A program made the translations under genes and the position numbers. The notes under the pieces are model-generated. The model saw only the letters and a list, made by a program, of their open reading frames with translations. It was not told the origin of the DNA and did not search any database. A stretch of DNA of 63,007 nucleotides, taken from contig JAFTHP010000053.1 in the NCBI GenBank assembly GCA_017457305.1, forward strand, positions 1-63,007, given 5' to 3'. Positions 45,776-55,229 of this stretch are shown here, piece by piece; within the stretch, counting starts at the first letter, position 1, and each line of letters begins with the position of its first letter. This DNA comes from Clostridia bacterium (lineage in GTDB: Bacteria; Bacillota; Clostridia; Christensenellales; CAG-314).

Positions 45776-46528
45776 ATGATAAATAGTAAATACAAATGGC
45801 TGACGGACGTGTACGTTGCTCATCGAGGTCTATTTGATAACGTTACCATCCCGGAAAACTCCATTGCCGCATTTGAAAATGCATCCAAAAACGGATTTGG
45901 CATTGAAATGGACGTTCAAGCAAGCAAGGACGGCGTGTTGATGGTTTTCCACGACGACAGCCTTAAACGCATGACTGGCGTTGACGGCAATCTGTGTGAC
46001 TACACCTATCAAGAACTTAGACAGTTTAGGCTACTAGACACCGACTGCGTTATCCCAACCTTTGACGAATTTCTTGTGGCAGCAAACGGAACCAACATTG
46101 TTGTGGAAATAAAAACCCACTCCGACATTGGCGATACCGAACAAAAGGTGTACCAAGCACTTAAAGGCTACAACGGCAACTACTGTGTGGAATCATTTAA
46201 TCCACTAATCGTACGCTGGTTCAAGGTGCACGCACCGGAAGTTATCCGTGGACAGCTATCGGAAAACTACCCACGTATGAAAAACCGACTGCTAGCTTGG
46301 CTACTTAGAAACCTTAAACTGTGCAAATGGAACGGAAGTCAGTTTATTGCCTACCAAGCAGAATCCATTGCCAACGTAAAAGCCGTTAAGCGCTGGGCAA
46401 AGAAGGTTCCCATAATTTGTTGGACAATTAAAAGTCAACAACAACTAGAAGAACTTAGCCCACACTTTGATAACATTATTTTCGACAGTTTTGTACCTAT
46501 CCGCAAGGATTTGGAAAACATAAAGTAA
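45776..46528 (+). CDS. Glycerophosphodiester phosphodiesterase
   Basis: A 250-residue GDPD-family enzyme with no signal peptide. It hydrolyses glycerophosphodiesters to glycerol 3-phosphate and an alcohol. AHRG, PENSIAAFENA, GIEMDVQ and VFHDDSLKR provide the catalytic His/Arg/Glu/Asp/His set. GGGGG precedes the ATG by 11 bases. It is followed, 79 bases on, by the giant repeat protein in the same direction, with no terminator recognised between, so they may be co-transcribed. Confidence 0.93.
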   Translation: MINSKYKWLTDVYVAHRGLFDNVTIPENSIAAFENASKNGFGIEMDVQASKDGVLMVFHDDSLKRMTGVDGNLCDYTYQELRQFRLLDTDCVIPTFDEFLVAANGTNIVVEIKTHSDIGDTEQKVYQALKGYNGNYCVESFNPLIVRWFKVHAPEVIRGQLSENYPRMKNRLLAWLLRNLKLCKWNGSQFIAYQAESIANVKAVKRWAKKVPIICWTIKSQQQLEELSPHFDNIIFDSFVPIRKDLENIK

Positions 46529-46607
46529 CACACACAACACAACTGCGGACGTAATAAGCCGTAGATTTAGGGGGACAAAAAATCCTTTAGACAACAAGGA
46601 GAATAAT

Positions 46608-49600
46608 ATGAGAAGATTATTTGCATTTTTGCTAGGTGTTTTATTTGGTGTCATCCTTGTATTCGGTGCTGTAGCAGGTGCCGCATACTATGCTTATGCC
46701 AAATTGACTCCTGAACAAATTTCGCCAGAAACAAACAAATTCCTTGGTGACTTTTCTAAGCTATCCGTTCAACAAATGATAGCAAAGTTCCAAGATATTT
46801 ACGCCACAAAGGTTAACCAAGGGGACGACCTGTACACCATTGGCGAGTTTATGACGGATAACAACATTGACGCCAAAACAGCATTTGGTATGGAACTTCC
46901 ACAAGAAGTGTTGGATATTCCACTATTTGAAATGACTTCGGGCGAGGCTGGCATGGAAAAGGCAATGAAGGCCATCAAGGTTAGCACAATCCCTGCCATT
47001 GTCAATATGTTTGGCGAAACGGACGAAAACGGTAACCTTACAGGTATGTTCGGCGAAGAAGTAATGGCTGTACTTGCTGAACACAACATGGCAGAACTTA
47101 CAGCAGAAGGTGGTCTTGCTACTGTTTTGGAAGAAATCAAGCTTGTTTGGTTGCTTCCTGATGCTTTCCCAAGCGAAGAAACCGAAAACAAGCTTATGTA
47201 TGCTGTTGGTCAAGCTGACCTAGGCAAACTGCTTGGTTCCGTTAGTGGAAACGACAACCTGTTTGCTCAACTGGGCGAAGAGGGCGGTTTGGCCGCACTT
47301 GGTCAACTTTCCATCATGGATATTGCCGGCACTAGCGGTGGCGGAAGCGAAATGCTACAACTGCTTCTTGGTGACGCAAAGGTTGTTGACCTTATTGACG
47401 AAAACGGCAACCTCAACCCAGATAAAGTTATCAACGGACTTCAAATTGGCGCATTGCTTGGTCTAAAACGCATTGCGGTAGACTCCGACAGCGGTTACAC
47501 CACCATTTTTGAAGGAATCAAAAAGGACGGCGACAACTACATAATGCTAGACAAGGACGTTTGGTATCAAGCTGGCCTTATCTGTACAAAAGAAATTAGT
47601 AGCGAACACCCTGCCCATACAGCTGACTGCTACGGCTACAACTGGTACGAACCATGTAACTGTGCCGAAGATCATCACGTTGTTATTGACGGGGTAAATC
47701 ACAGACTTGCATTCGGCATCTACAAGGTTCTTAGCCAACTATCCATTGAAGACTTGACTAGCGGCGACCAAGACATATTGATGAGCAAGATTACTGGACT
47801 AACTATCAGAGAATTGATGGCTGGTCAAACAATCAGCGGCATTATGGAAACATTTGCCGATATGACAATTGCGGAATTGATGGACGGCGGTATTGACGGC
47901 ATCTTGATTGGCGACCTTCTTGGTATGAAGCGTTACGACGTGACAGAAGTTGTTGAACCAATGATTTCCGTACTTACTCCTGAACAACTACAAATGTTGC
48001 TTGCAATGGACGAAGATCAACTATCCGAAACATACGTTGCAGTTAACGGCTTGGATATTGCAATGTCTGCCGACGGAGAAACTTGGTACTGGGCGCAACT
48101 GCTTTGCTCAGATGAAGATTGCACACACACCCACGCAAATGGACATCCTAACCTTGCCTGCTACGGCTACAAGTGGTACAACGAGTGCTTGAGCACCATC
48201 CACGACAGCTGTGAACACCAAAACGAAGCACATCCAACTGAAACAGACTACTTCCTTGTAAAAGGTTTGATGGGTATGCTTGGCGACTACAGCATTTCTC
48301 GCTTGAACAGCATGCAAAGCATCATTGACAAAATCAAGCTTGGCGACGTTATGGAAGTGGAAGGCACAATGCTAGAAAGCTTTGCTAACACTCCAATTGG
48401 ACAACTATCTGGCAAGATTGAAACACTGCGTCTTGGTTACGCTTTGAGCTACAGCCGTGAAGAAGTTACCGATTTGACAGGCTACGTTGCAGTTAGTGGC
48501 ATTGCATCCGTAATGAAAAACGGCGCAAACTACGCGCGCAAGCTAGACGGCGAAGAAGAGTGGTACAAAGCAAGCCTTGTTTGCACATCTAGCCACGAAC
48601 ACGATGCTGACTGCTACTCCATTTGGACAAAGGAAGACAGCACCTACGCAACAGGTATTGAAGGCAAACTTGCCAACGAAACTGTTAGCGATATGAGTGA
48701 ACTATCCGACCTAATCAACGACTTTACACTTGGCGACGTTATGGGAGATAACATCCCACCAATGCTTGCTAGCCTTGCTGATACCAAGATTGGCGATTTG
48801 GAAAGTGGTATTGACGGATTGTACCTTGCTACTTTCCTTGAATACACCCGTCAAGAAGTTGCCGATACCCTTGCATACTCCCCAGTTGCAGGTGTAGACA
48901 ACGTTATGACAAACGGCGTTGACTACATCAGATTGGAAACAAGTGACAACGTTTGGTACAAAGCTACCTTTGCTTGCCACAAGGATCACCCCCACACTAC
49001 CGACTGCTACAACTTTGTTTGGTACAATGCCGGCGTAGAAGTTACTGGTATTACAGCTAAGTTGGGTGGAAAGAAAGTTAGTGAACTTAAAAACCTTGAA
49101 GAAATCATCAACAACGACATCACATTGAAAGACGTTATGGGCGACAGCATCCCAGATATGCTTGTTAGCATCCAAGACAAGCCAATTGGTCAACTTGGCG
49201 ATGCTATCAACGAACTGTACGTTGGTGACGCAATGAGCTACCACCGCACCGAAGTTGTAGATACAACTGGCTACGGCCTTGCTACAATGCTCAAAAACGG
49301 CGAAGAAGTTAAGTACTACTTGCGCGATAACGGAGCAGATATTATCCTATCCGACGACAATACAAACTGGTACAAGGGCGTACTCCACTGCGAAGAGGCT
49401 CACGTTCACAAATACAGCTGCTACGGCTACTTGTGGCTTGATAGCAATGACCTTGAACCAACTGGTCTTGTTGCAAAACTTGCCAACGAAAAGATTAGCA
49501 ACCTAAACAACATCCAAGACACAATCAACACCTTTAAGCTTGGGGACGTTATCGAAATCGACGACACATCCGCACAAGCATTGAAGGCCTTAAAGGACGT

Positions 49601-50717
49601 TGAAATTGGCGAGCTTGGAAACGAATTTAACAACTTGACAGTAGCTGACGTTATCGACGTTAATGCTCCTGGCACAAATAACATCTTCAAAGAACTTAGT
49701 GACGTTCAAATCAACAACCTTGGTGCAGAAATCAACAACGTTCACATCGGTTCTGCCCTTGGATACGAACTTAGATGCGACGTTGATCATACTCACGTAA
49801 AAGAGTGCTGGTTTAGACTAGACTGCGCAACTGATCACGAACACGTTGACTCCTGTTGGGTTAACGCTGACGGCGTTACTGGCGCAATCGTGGATATGAC
49901 AATTGAACAACTTAGTCAACCAGACGCACTAAAAGACCGCATTGATGGACTGGAACTTGGCGAAATCCTTGAAATTGACGGAAGCAACAAGATATTGGAA
50001 GAACTTGCCGACACCAAGATTGAAAACCTATCTAGCGACTTGAACAATATCCGCTTGGGCGTTGCTCTTGGATATATCAAAAATCCAGTTGATGCAAGCT
50101 TGTTTACTGTACCTGTTATGACGGAAGGGGACGTTACCGTTAAAGCTACAACTGCCGATCCTGCAACTGCTAAGTATGCTATGACCGACGACAAAAATAG
50201 CCCAGAATTGTACGAAGCTATATTCGAGTGCCACGACGAGGATCATACTGATAGCTCAATGCACACAATGGACTGCTACAGCTACATTTGGTACGACGGC
50301 TCTGTTGCAGACGAAAACAAGGTTATGGGCCTAAACGGAAAGATTGCTAGCTTGACAATCAACCATTTGGATGGCGAACACCTAACTAACATCCTTACCA
50401 GCTTGACAATTGGAGAACTAGAAGAAAGTGGCATGCTATCAATGGGCGAAACAATAGCAGATATCGAAGAAAACCATGCTAAATTTAACATCATTTTCCA
50501 CGATACAACGGCTCACGATGAAAAGATAGACGTTAGCACAAATCCACTATTGCCTATTGAAGTACAATGTGACTTGACAGGTTACTTTGCATATCTATCT
50601 CAAAAACCAAGTGGTACAGCTGTTGAGTTTTACAGTTTGTTTACACACAGCGAACCACCTCACTGGGAAGAAATGAAGCTCAACGACTTCATCGAAACCC
50701 TACTTGAAGCTCTATAA
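46608..50717 (+). CDS. Giant repeat-built surface protein with C-x-H-x-H-x-C modules
   Basis: A 1369-residue acidic protein I do not recognise. A signal-anchor helix (residues 5-30) would tether it outside the cell. From about residue 310 it consists of repeats of 100-120 residues. Each has helical motifs of the form LADTKIGDL, LGDVMGD and LYLG-A-L-x-Y, a GY/V-A-V strand, then WYKA-x-x-x-C with a metal- or disulfide-type knuckle (CTSSHEHDADC, CHKDHPHTTDC, CEEAHVHKYSC, CDVDHTHVKEC, CATDHEHVDSC) and an aromatic tail Y-x-x-W. The knuckle resembles CxxEEHTHxxxCY repeats of other clostridial surface proteins. AAGGAG precedes the ATG. No sortase signal is seen; the C-terminus is EETLLEAL-like and plain. 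Function unknown; adhesion, scaffold or metal binding are all conceivable. Confidence 0.75.
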   Translation: MRRLFAFLLGVLFGVILVFGAVAGAAYYAYAKLTPEQISPETNKFLGDFSKLSVQQMIAKFQDIYATKVNQGDDLYTIGEFMTDNNIDAKTAFGMELPQEVLDIPLFEMTSGEAGMEKAMKAIKVSTIPAIVNMFGETDENGNLTGMFGEEVMAVLAEHNMAELTAEGGLATVLEEIKLVWLLPDAFPSEETENKLMYAVGQADLGKLLGSVSGNDNLFAQLGEEGGLAALGQLSIMDIAGTSGGGSEMLQLLLGDAKVVDLIDENGNLNPDKVINGLQIGALLGLKRIAVDSDSGYTTIFEGIKKDGDNYIMLDKDVWYQAGLICTKEISSEHPAHTADCYGYNWYEPCNCAEDHHVVIDGVNHRLAFGIYKVLSQLSIEDLTSGDQDILMSKITGLTIRELMAGQTISGIMETFADMTIAELMDGGIDGILIGDLLGMKRYDVTEVVEPMISVLTPEQLQMLLAMDEDQLSETYVAVNGLDIAMSADGETWYWAQLLCSDEDCTHTHANGHPNLACYGYKWYNECLSTIHDSCEHQNEAHPTETDYFLVKGLMGMLGDYSISRLNSMQSIIDKIKLGDVMEVEGTMLESFANTPIGQLSGKIETLRLGYALSYSREEVTDLTGYVAVSGIASVMKNGANYARKLDGEEEWYKASLVCTSSHEHDADCYSIWTKEDSTYATGIEGKLANETVSDMSELSDLINDFTLGDVMGDNIPPMLASLADTKIGDLESGIDGLYLATFLEYTRQEVADTLAYSPVAGVDNVMTNGVDYIRLETSDNVWYKATFACHKDHPHTTDCYNFVWYNAGVEVTGITAKLGGKKVSELKNLEEIINNDITLKDVMGDSIPDMLVSIQDKPIGQLGDAINELYVGDAMSYHRTEVVDTTGYGLATMLKNGEEVKYYLRDNGADIILSDDNTNWYKGVLHCEEAHVHKYSCYGYLWLDSNDLEPTGLVAKLANEKISNLNNIQDTINTFKLGDVIEIDDTSAQALKALKDVEIGELGNEFNNLTVADVIDVNAPGTNNIFKELSDVQINNLGAEINNVHIGSALGYELRCDVDHTHVKECWFRLDCATDHEHVDSCWVNADGVTGAIVDMTIEQLSQPDALKDRIDGLELGEILEIDGSNKILEELADTKIENLSSDLNNIRLGVALGYIKNPVDASLFTVPVMTEGDVTVKATTADPATAKYAMTDDKNSPELYEAIFECHDEDHTDSSMHTMDCYSYIWYDGSVADENKVMGLNGKIASLTINHLDGEHLTNILTSLTIGELEESGMLSMGETIADIEENHAKFNIIFHDTTAHDEKIDVSTNPLLPIEVQCDLTGYFAYLSQKPSGTAVEFYSLFTHSEPPHWEEMKLNDFIETLLEAL

Positions 50718-50755
50718 GATAGTGACAACTAAATACACCACTCGTTGGTAAAATA

Positions 50756-50787
50756 AAAAGCGACTTCAAAAACGAAGTCGCTTTTTT
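50756..50787. terminator. Bidirectional terminator between converging genes
   Basis: A 12-bp stem AAAAGCGACTTC/GAAGTCGCTTTT with a T6 tract on the plus strand and a T-rich tract on the minus strand. Confidence 0.9.
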
Positions 50788-50807
50788 GTGTTCAAATTTT
50801 TGTTGTG

Positions 50808-52439
50808 CTATTTGCATATCGACATAGCTACACGAAGGCCGTCTACGGCGGAAGATACTATGCCACCGGCATATCCGGCACCCTCGCCAATGGGATAAAG
50901 GTTAGATATGTTACTTTGGTAGGTTTCGTTATCGCGTACAATGCGAATTGGACTGCTTGTGCGACTTTCTACTGCCGTTAGCACTCCGCTTGTGGCAAAG
51001 CCTTTGATTTTGCTGTCAAAGGCCAACAGCCCTTCGACAATGCAATCGCCAATAAACTTGGGCAAAAGTGTGCGCAAGTTAGTGCAAACTGTACCGCGTG
51101 GGTAGCTTGGAGTAATTTCCAGCTGAGTGCTGGGTTTATTTGCAATAAAATCTACCACGTTTTGCGATGGTGCTTGGTAGCCGCAGTTGAAAGAGGTACT
51201 TTCTAAATGCTCTTGGAAGCGAACACCTGCAAAAAGGTCATCGCCAAAGCCAAGATTGGACAAATCTTGTTGGTTTACTGTTACCACAATGGCGCTGTTG
51301 CTGTTTTGCTCGTTGCGGGCAAAGTTGCTCATCCCGTTGACTACAACGGTGTTTTTGCTACTGGATGCACACACTACCGTGCCACCAGGACACATACAAA
51401 AGCTGTAACAGCCGTGTCCGTCTTGGCATTGATGCACCAGTTTGTAGCTAGCCGATGGCAAATCCTTGTGGGTAGGACCATACTGGGAGTAGTTGATAAA
51501 TTCCCTTGGATGCTCCACTCGCAAACCCACCGCAAAGGGCTTGAATTGAAGTTGACAATTATGTTTCACAAGATTGTGAAACACATCTCGCGCGGAGTGA
51601 CCGCAAGCCAAAATTACCTTGTCGGCTGTTATTTTTTGAGTAGTTTGGGTGTCAGTTTGACCATCCAAGTTGTATGATTGATTGTTGAAAGACTCTTGAT
51701 GGGTATTTTGTACGCTTTGTACAACCACTCCCTTGCAAACGTCGTTTTCAACAATGAAATCGGTAACAAGAGTGTCAAAAAGCACCGTTGCACCATAGCT
51801 TTGTAGTTCCGCGACCATGCTATCAACAATTTTTACCAAATTGTCGGTGCCAATGTGGGGCAAGTTGCTGTACATAATTTGCTGTGGCGCTCCGTGGCGC
51901 ACAAAGTGAGAAAATACCGTGTGCGTTAGCGGACTGGATATGCCTGTGGTAAGCTTTCCGTCAGAAAATGTTCCTGCGCCGCCGTGCCCAAACTGGATAT
52001 TGCTGTTTTCGTTTAACTCGCCCGTTTGGTTGAAATGAGCTATTTGACTACTACGCTTGCTCACGTGGCTACCACGTTCAATTAGAGTTACCTTGTGACC
52101 GCTTTTTGCCAAGTAGGTTGCTGCGTATAATCCCGCAGGGCCACTTCCTACCACCACAATGTGCTGTGGATTGGCTACTTGGGGTAAATCTCCCAGCAGG
52201 TAGTCTTGTGGGGCATTGTAAGGGGTTGCGTTGCGAGTAATCTTGCAGGTTGTGTGTACAACAAATGAGCAAACAAAGTGTATTTGATGCTTTTTGCGAG
52301 CATCTACGCTTTGCTTGTGTAGGAAAAAATCTACCAAATTAGCATTTGAACAGCCCAAAAGTGTGCAAAGCTTGGCTCTGCACATATTGTCATCAAAGTT
52401 GATGGGTAGGTTGATGCTTTTGGTTAGATATGTGTACAT
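50808..52439 (-). CDS. FAD-dependent dehydrogenase (COG2509 type)
   Basis: A 543-residue flavoprotein. After an N-terminal ferredoxin-like region of about 85 residues comes the dinucleotide-binding VVVGSGPAGLYAATYLA. IQFGHGGAGTFSDGKLTT and FRVEHPREFINYSQYG-like segments (here GLRVEHPREFINYSQYG) are typical of this uncharacterised dehydrogenase family, and the C-terminal GEGAGYAGGIVSSAVDGL binds FAD. The substrate is unknown. It starts 3 bases after the upstream flavoprotein gene, so the two are likely co-translated. Confidence 0.88.
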   Translation of the reverse strand: MYTYLTKSINLPINFDDNMCRAKLCTLLGCSNANLVDFFLHKQSVDARKKHQIHFVCSFVVHTTCKITRNATPYNAPQDYLLGDLPQVANPQHIVVVGSGPAGLYAATYLAKSGHKVTLIERGSHVSKRSSQIAHFNQTGELNENSNIQFGHGGAGTFSDGKLTTGISSPLTHTVFSHFVRHGAPQQIMYSNLPHIGTDNLVKIVDSMVAELQSYGATVLFDTLVTDFIVENDVCKGVVVQSVQNTHQESFNNQSYNLDGQTDTQTTQKITADKVILACGHSARDVFHNLVKHNCQLQFKPFAVGLRVEHPREFINYSQYGPTHKDLPSASYKLVHQCQDGHGCYSFCMCPGGTVVCASSSKNTVVVNGMSNFARNEQNSNSAIVVTVNQQDLSNLGFGDDLFAGVRFQEHLESTSFNCGYQAPSQNVVDFIANKPSTQLEITPSYPRGTVCTNLRTLLPKFIGDCIVEGLLAFDSKIKGFATSGVLTAVESRTSSPIRIVRDNETYQSNISNLYPIGEGAGYAGGIVSSAVDGLRVAMSICK

Positions 52440-52442
52440 TGT

Positions 52443-53588
52443 TTAGTCCATTGATGCCGCCGCATATAGCGCTGATGCCGCAGCAAAATATAGGTTATTG
52501 CCACCGCATAGGCCATCGACGTTGAGCATTTCGCCAATGCAGATGATGCCGTTAGGCAACGTTAGGTTGCGTAGGTTTAGGTGTTGTTCGTCCACTCCGC
52601 CAGTTGTTACTTGGCTCATTGTCCAATCTAGTAGCTTGGAGTAGTTGAAGGTCAAATTCTTGGCTGTGTGAGCTAGCTTAAATGCATCTGTGGGACAATT
52701 TGCCCTTTTTGTGACGTACTGCGCCAGTTTGTTGTGTAGTAGCGTGCCCCAAAGCCTATCTACTGGTAGATGTGTTCTAGCTTGCAGTATTGCTGTTAGC
52801 TCATCATGTGTCAAGGTGGGGAACAAATCTAGGCAAATTTGGTAATCGTGCTGTTTGCCTTGAACTAGGTTGCGTGCTATATGCGCCGACATGTTGAAGA
52901 TGCAAATGCCACTTAAGCCATAATCACGGAAAAGCACTTCGCCACTTTCGGTGTATAGGTTTTGTCCGTCGGCAACAAGAGTTGCGTTGCACTTGTGACG
53001 AATACCGTTCAAGGTTGGATCGTTGTTGGTAACCTTGATGGGCACAAGACTAGGGTAAGTTGCTGTGAGATATTGGCTGCCAATTAGAGCCGACGTGTTG
53101 GGGGCTGGGGCTTGACTTCCACTACCAACGGACAACACAACCTTGTCGTAAATGTGTGTATTATCGCCTATTTTGACGGCATATTTGCCGTTTTTGGCGG
53201 TGATTCGTGTTACTTCGGCTTGGATTACGATACCGCCCAAATCTTGCAACGTGTGGCGCAAACAGTCCACAACAGTGCTTGCCGAGTCGGATAAAGGGTA
53301 CATTCTTCCAGCGTTGTCGGTGTAGGTGAAAATGCCAACGGAGTGCAAAAAATGCTTGTAGGTGTCAACGTTGATTGCGTGCAAAACCGTTGAGGCAATT
53401 TTGCTATCGTTGAAATGCTTGATGGATACAAACTCATTGCCAATGTTGCACTTTCCGTTGCCTGTTGCTGAAATTTTTTTGCCTACACGATTGTTTTTTT
53501 CGGCGATTGTAACTTGGTAGCCTAGGCGCAAAGCAGATATTGCAAAGGTTAGCCCTGCCATGCCACCGCCAACAACTAAAATGTTCAT
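52443..53588 (-). CDS. NAD(P)/FAD-dependent oxidoreductase (BaiN/HI0933 type)
   Basis: A 381-residue flavoprotein: VVGGGMAGLTFA at residues 5-16, GKKISATGNGKCN, and the C-terminal GLCGGNNLYFAAASA. The family includes enzymes proposed to reduce bile-acid intermediates and, in other bacteria, of unknown function; the assignment to a substrate is not possible from sequence. The start was set at ATG 53588, since AAGGAA lies directly against the in-frame ATG at 53597. Confidence 0.88.
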   Translation of the reverse strand: MNILVVGGGMAGLTFAISALRLGYQVTIAEKNNRVGKKISATGNGKCNIGNEFVSIKHFNDSKIASTVLHAINVDTYKHFLHSVGIFTYTDNAGRMYPLSDSASTVVDCLRHTLQDLGGIVIQAEVTRITAKNGKYAVKIGDNTHIYDKVVLSVGSGSQAPAPNTSALIGSQYLTATYPSLVPIKVTNNDPTLNGIRHKCNATLVADGQNLYTESGEVLFRDYGLSGICIFNMSAHIARNLVQGKQHDYQICLDLFPTLTHDELTAILQARTHLPVDRLWGTLLHNKLAQYVTKRANCPTDAFKLAHTAKNLTFNYSKLLDWTMSQVTTGGVDEQHLNLRNLTLPNGIICIGEMLNVDGLCGGNNLYFAAASALYAAASMD

Positions 53589-53656
53589 TGTGTACATTTC
53601 CTTTTGTTATAGATAAATTAATTTTAATAGATATTAATAATTTAGTCAATAAGAAT

Positions 53657-53676
53657 GCCCCAAATAATTTTGGGGC
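53657..53676 (-). terminator. Hairpin overlapping the lysC stop
   Basis: An 8-bp stem GCCCCAAA/TTTGGGGC with a 4-base loop; its first base on the minus strand is the last base of the TAG stop. The following sequence is moderately T-rich. Confidence 0.6.
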
Positions 53677-54701
53677 TACTTGATTGCATTATAAAACTCT
53701 TTTACTATGCTGACGTTAGACTTGATTGTGCATACATTTGGGGCAAGATTAACTGACAACAACTGTTGACTTAAAAGAGTTGAATTTGAGAAAAATTTGT
53801 GTAGTTTAGCAACAAATTGTCGTTGTGTCATATTGTGCAATACTGAGGTTACAAAAACATTATCTCCCCGTTTTTCCGTGACGTTGAGTAACGGTAACAA
53901 GCTTACGTTGTTGCTGATAATCGTCCTGTTACTATCAGGGAAAAGGTAGTTACCAACAACTATTGGAATAGCACCCCTTTGGCACAGTTTTACACAATCT
54001 GGATGCAATACGTTAGCTCCGTTTTGTGCTAGAAAGTACATTTGATTATAGGATAAATTAGGTATACTTTGTGATGCGCAAATTGCTGGATTTGTTATAT
54101 ATATCCCACTTGTATCCGTCCAATTTTCGTAGACGTTTGCTTTGAGTGCAAGGGAAACAAGCGCACCTGTAACGTCTCCTCCACCACGAGAAAAGGTACG
54201 AATTTGCCCGACCGTGTTAGCTCCATAAAAGCCACCAATTACACAAAGCTTTTTGTCCTTTACAGCTTTACGTATAAGCTTACAACTGGCAGAGATATTG
54301 AGGGAATTGTTGCTAAAACGTATCACATCGGCGGCTTCTAGGTAGGTTGCTCCAAGTAGTTGCGACACAATTAGTGCCGAGTATTTTTCACCTAGAGAAA
54401 GAAGGCCAGCTAGATCGTAATTGCTTACATAATCTTTTGCTTGTTGAACTAGTTGGCTACCTTCAAAAGCAACGTTACAAGCATCGGCAAGTTGCTGATA
54501 TTTGTTGACAATTTGTAACAAAACTTATTCACTTGAGCTGTTAAAGTAGCCAAGTAGAAGGTCTGTAACCTTTGTGTCTACACAAAATGACTTTCCTATT
54601 GCGCTGACGACTACCACCTTGGTTGAGTCTTTTACAAGAGATTTTATCTTGTATACGTTTTGAGCAGTAATTGCTGTTCCGCCAAATTTTGCCACTATCA
54701 T
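53676..54701 (-). pseudogene. lysC: Aspartokinase gene with an in-frame stop codon
   Basis: The product would phosphorylate aspartate in lysine/diaminopimelate and threonine synthesis. Residues from MIVAKFGGTA through KVTDLL are a normal aspartokinase N-terminus, but a TAA at 54525-54527 follows NSSSE. The same frame continues for 280 codons with FSRGGGDVTGA, GIYITNPAIC and VLHPDCV, clearly aspartokinase. The kinase ATG at 54701 also has no ribosome site; an ideal AAGGAG at 54727-54732 instead serves an out-of-frame ATG at 54720. The C-terminal ACT region is short and degenerate (whole frame about 341 codons against 400-450 usual). Decay by at least two lesions is the simplest reading; readthrough or a sequencing error at the stop is an alternative. 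Confidence 0.8.
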
Positions 54702-55032
54702 AACAAAATAGTATATGCATGAAAAACTCCTTTGTTGAACAATAGTATGAAATTGAAATGGGATTATGGGCTGTTGTGAAAGGTGTGTAGTTATCAAAAA
54801 AATGACAAACATGCATTGCAAAGATACGTAGTTTTGCATGTTGTTAGTTTTCAATGATACACATTGATAATTTGCTTAGTTGCACGCAGGCATACTGCAA
54901 TGAACTTACTGTGATTATTTCGGTTTAGTAGCTTTGGCTATAAACATGATTAGTGATAGCTAAAATGATAACAATTTACAAACAGATGTGTGAAATGCTA
55001 CAATATAACAAATATCCGTTTTGTGCATAAAA

Positions 55033-55057
55033 AAGGACTGCCAAACTAGCAGTCCTT
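55033..55057 (-). terminator. Terminator of the cdaA operon
   Basis: A perfect 9-bp stem AAGGACTGC/GCAGTCCTT followed on the minus strand by a T6 tract. The gap 54855-55032 otherwise shows only a weak plus-strand promoter-like pair (TTTACA, TACAAT with an 18-base spacer) and no ORF. Confidence 0.85.
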
Positions 55058-55100
55058 GATTTGTTAATTTGTGTTGTTTTGTTGCGGTAAAAACCAACCG

Positions 55101-55229
55101 TTATTGACCAATGTAGCCTACCAAAAGCACTACCAAGCAGGCGCATACAAGGGACAAAACAACGTATCCAAAGTAATGTTTTAGAAAGTGTCCTAGGCCT
55201 TTCTTTTTGGGTTGTTTGTTATTACTCAT
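55101..55229 (-). CDS. Small membrane protein overlapping cdaA
   Basis: A 42-residue ORF whose ATG lies inside the last codons of cdaA (GATGAGTAA), so translation is probably coupled. The N-terminus is basic (MSNNKQPKKKGLGHFLKHY) and the rest forms one transmembrane helix, VVLSLVCACLVVLLVGYIG. It lies before the operon terminator, in the place where Bacillota usually encode the CdaA regulator CdaR. It lacks YbbR domains and matches no family I know. It could be a regulator or partner of the cyclase; this is inference from position alone. Confidence 0.7.
   Translation of the reverse strand: MSNNKQPKKKGLGHFLKHYFGYVVLSLVCACLVVLLVGYIGQ

Noticed and set aside
53676-54521. Independent short aspartokinase starting at TTG 54521
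   Set aside because: It would lack the KFGG kinase motif and has no ribosome site; it is the same frame as the upstream fragment interrupted by TAA.
54541-54816. 91-codon ORF overlapping the lysC 5' end
   Set aside because: It uses the AAGGAG site but encodes nothing recognisable and overlaps clear aspartokinase coding sequence; more likely a product of the start-region lesion.
38886-55026. Shared 16-base sequence AAATATCCGTTTTGTG at about 38886 and 55011
   Set aside because: One 16-base match within 63 kb of AT-rich DNA is close to chance expectation and the flanks differ.
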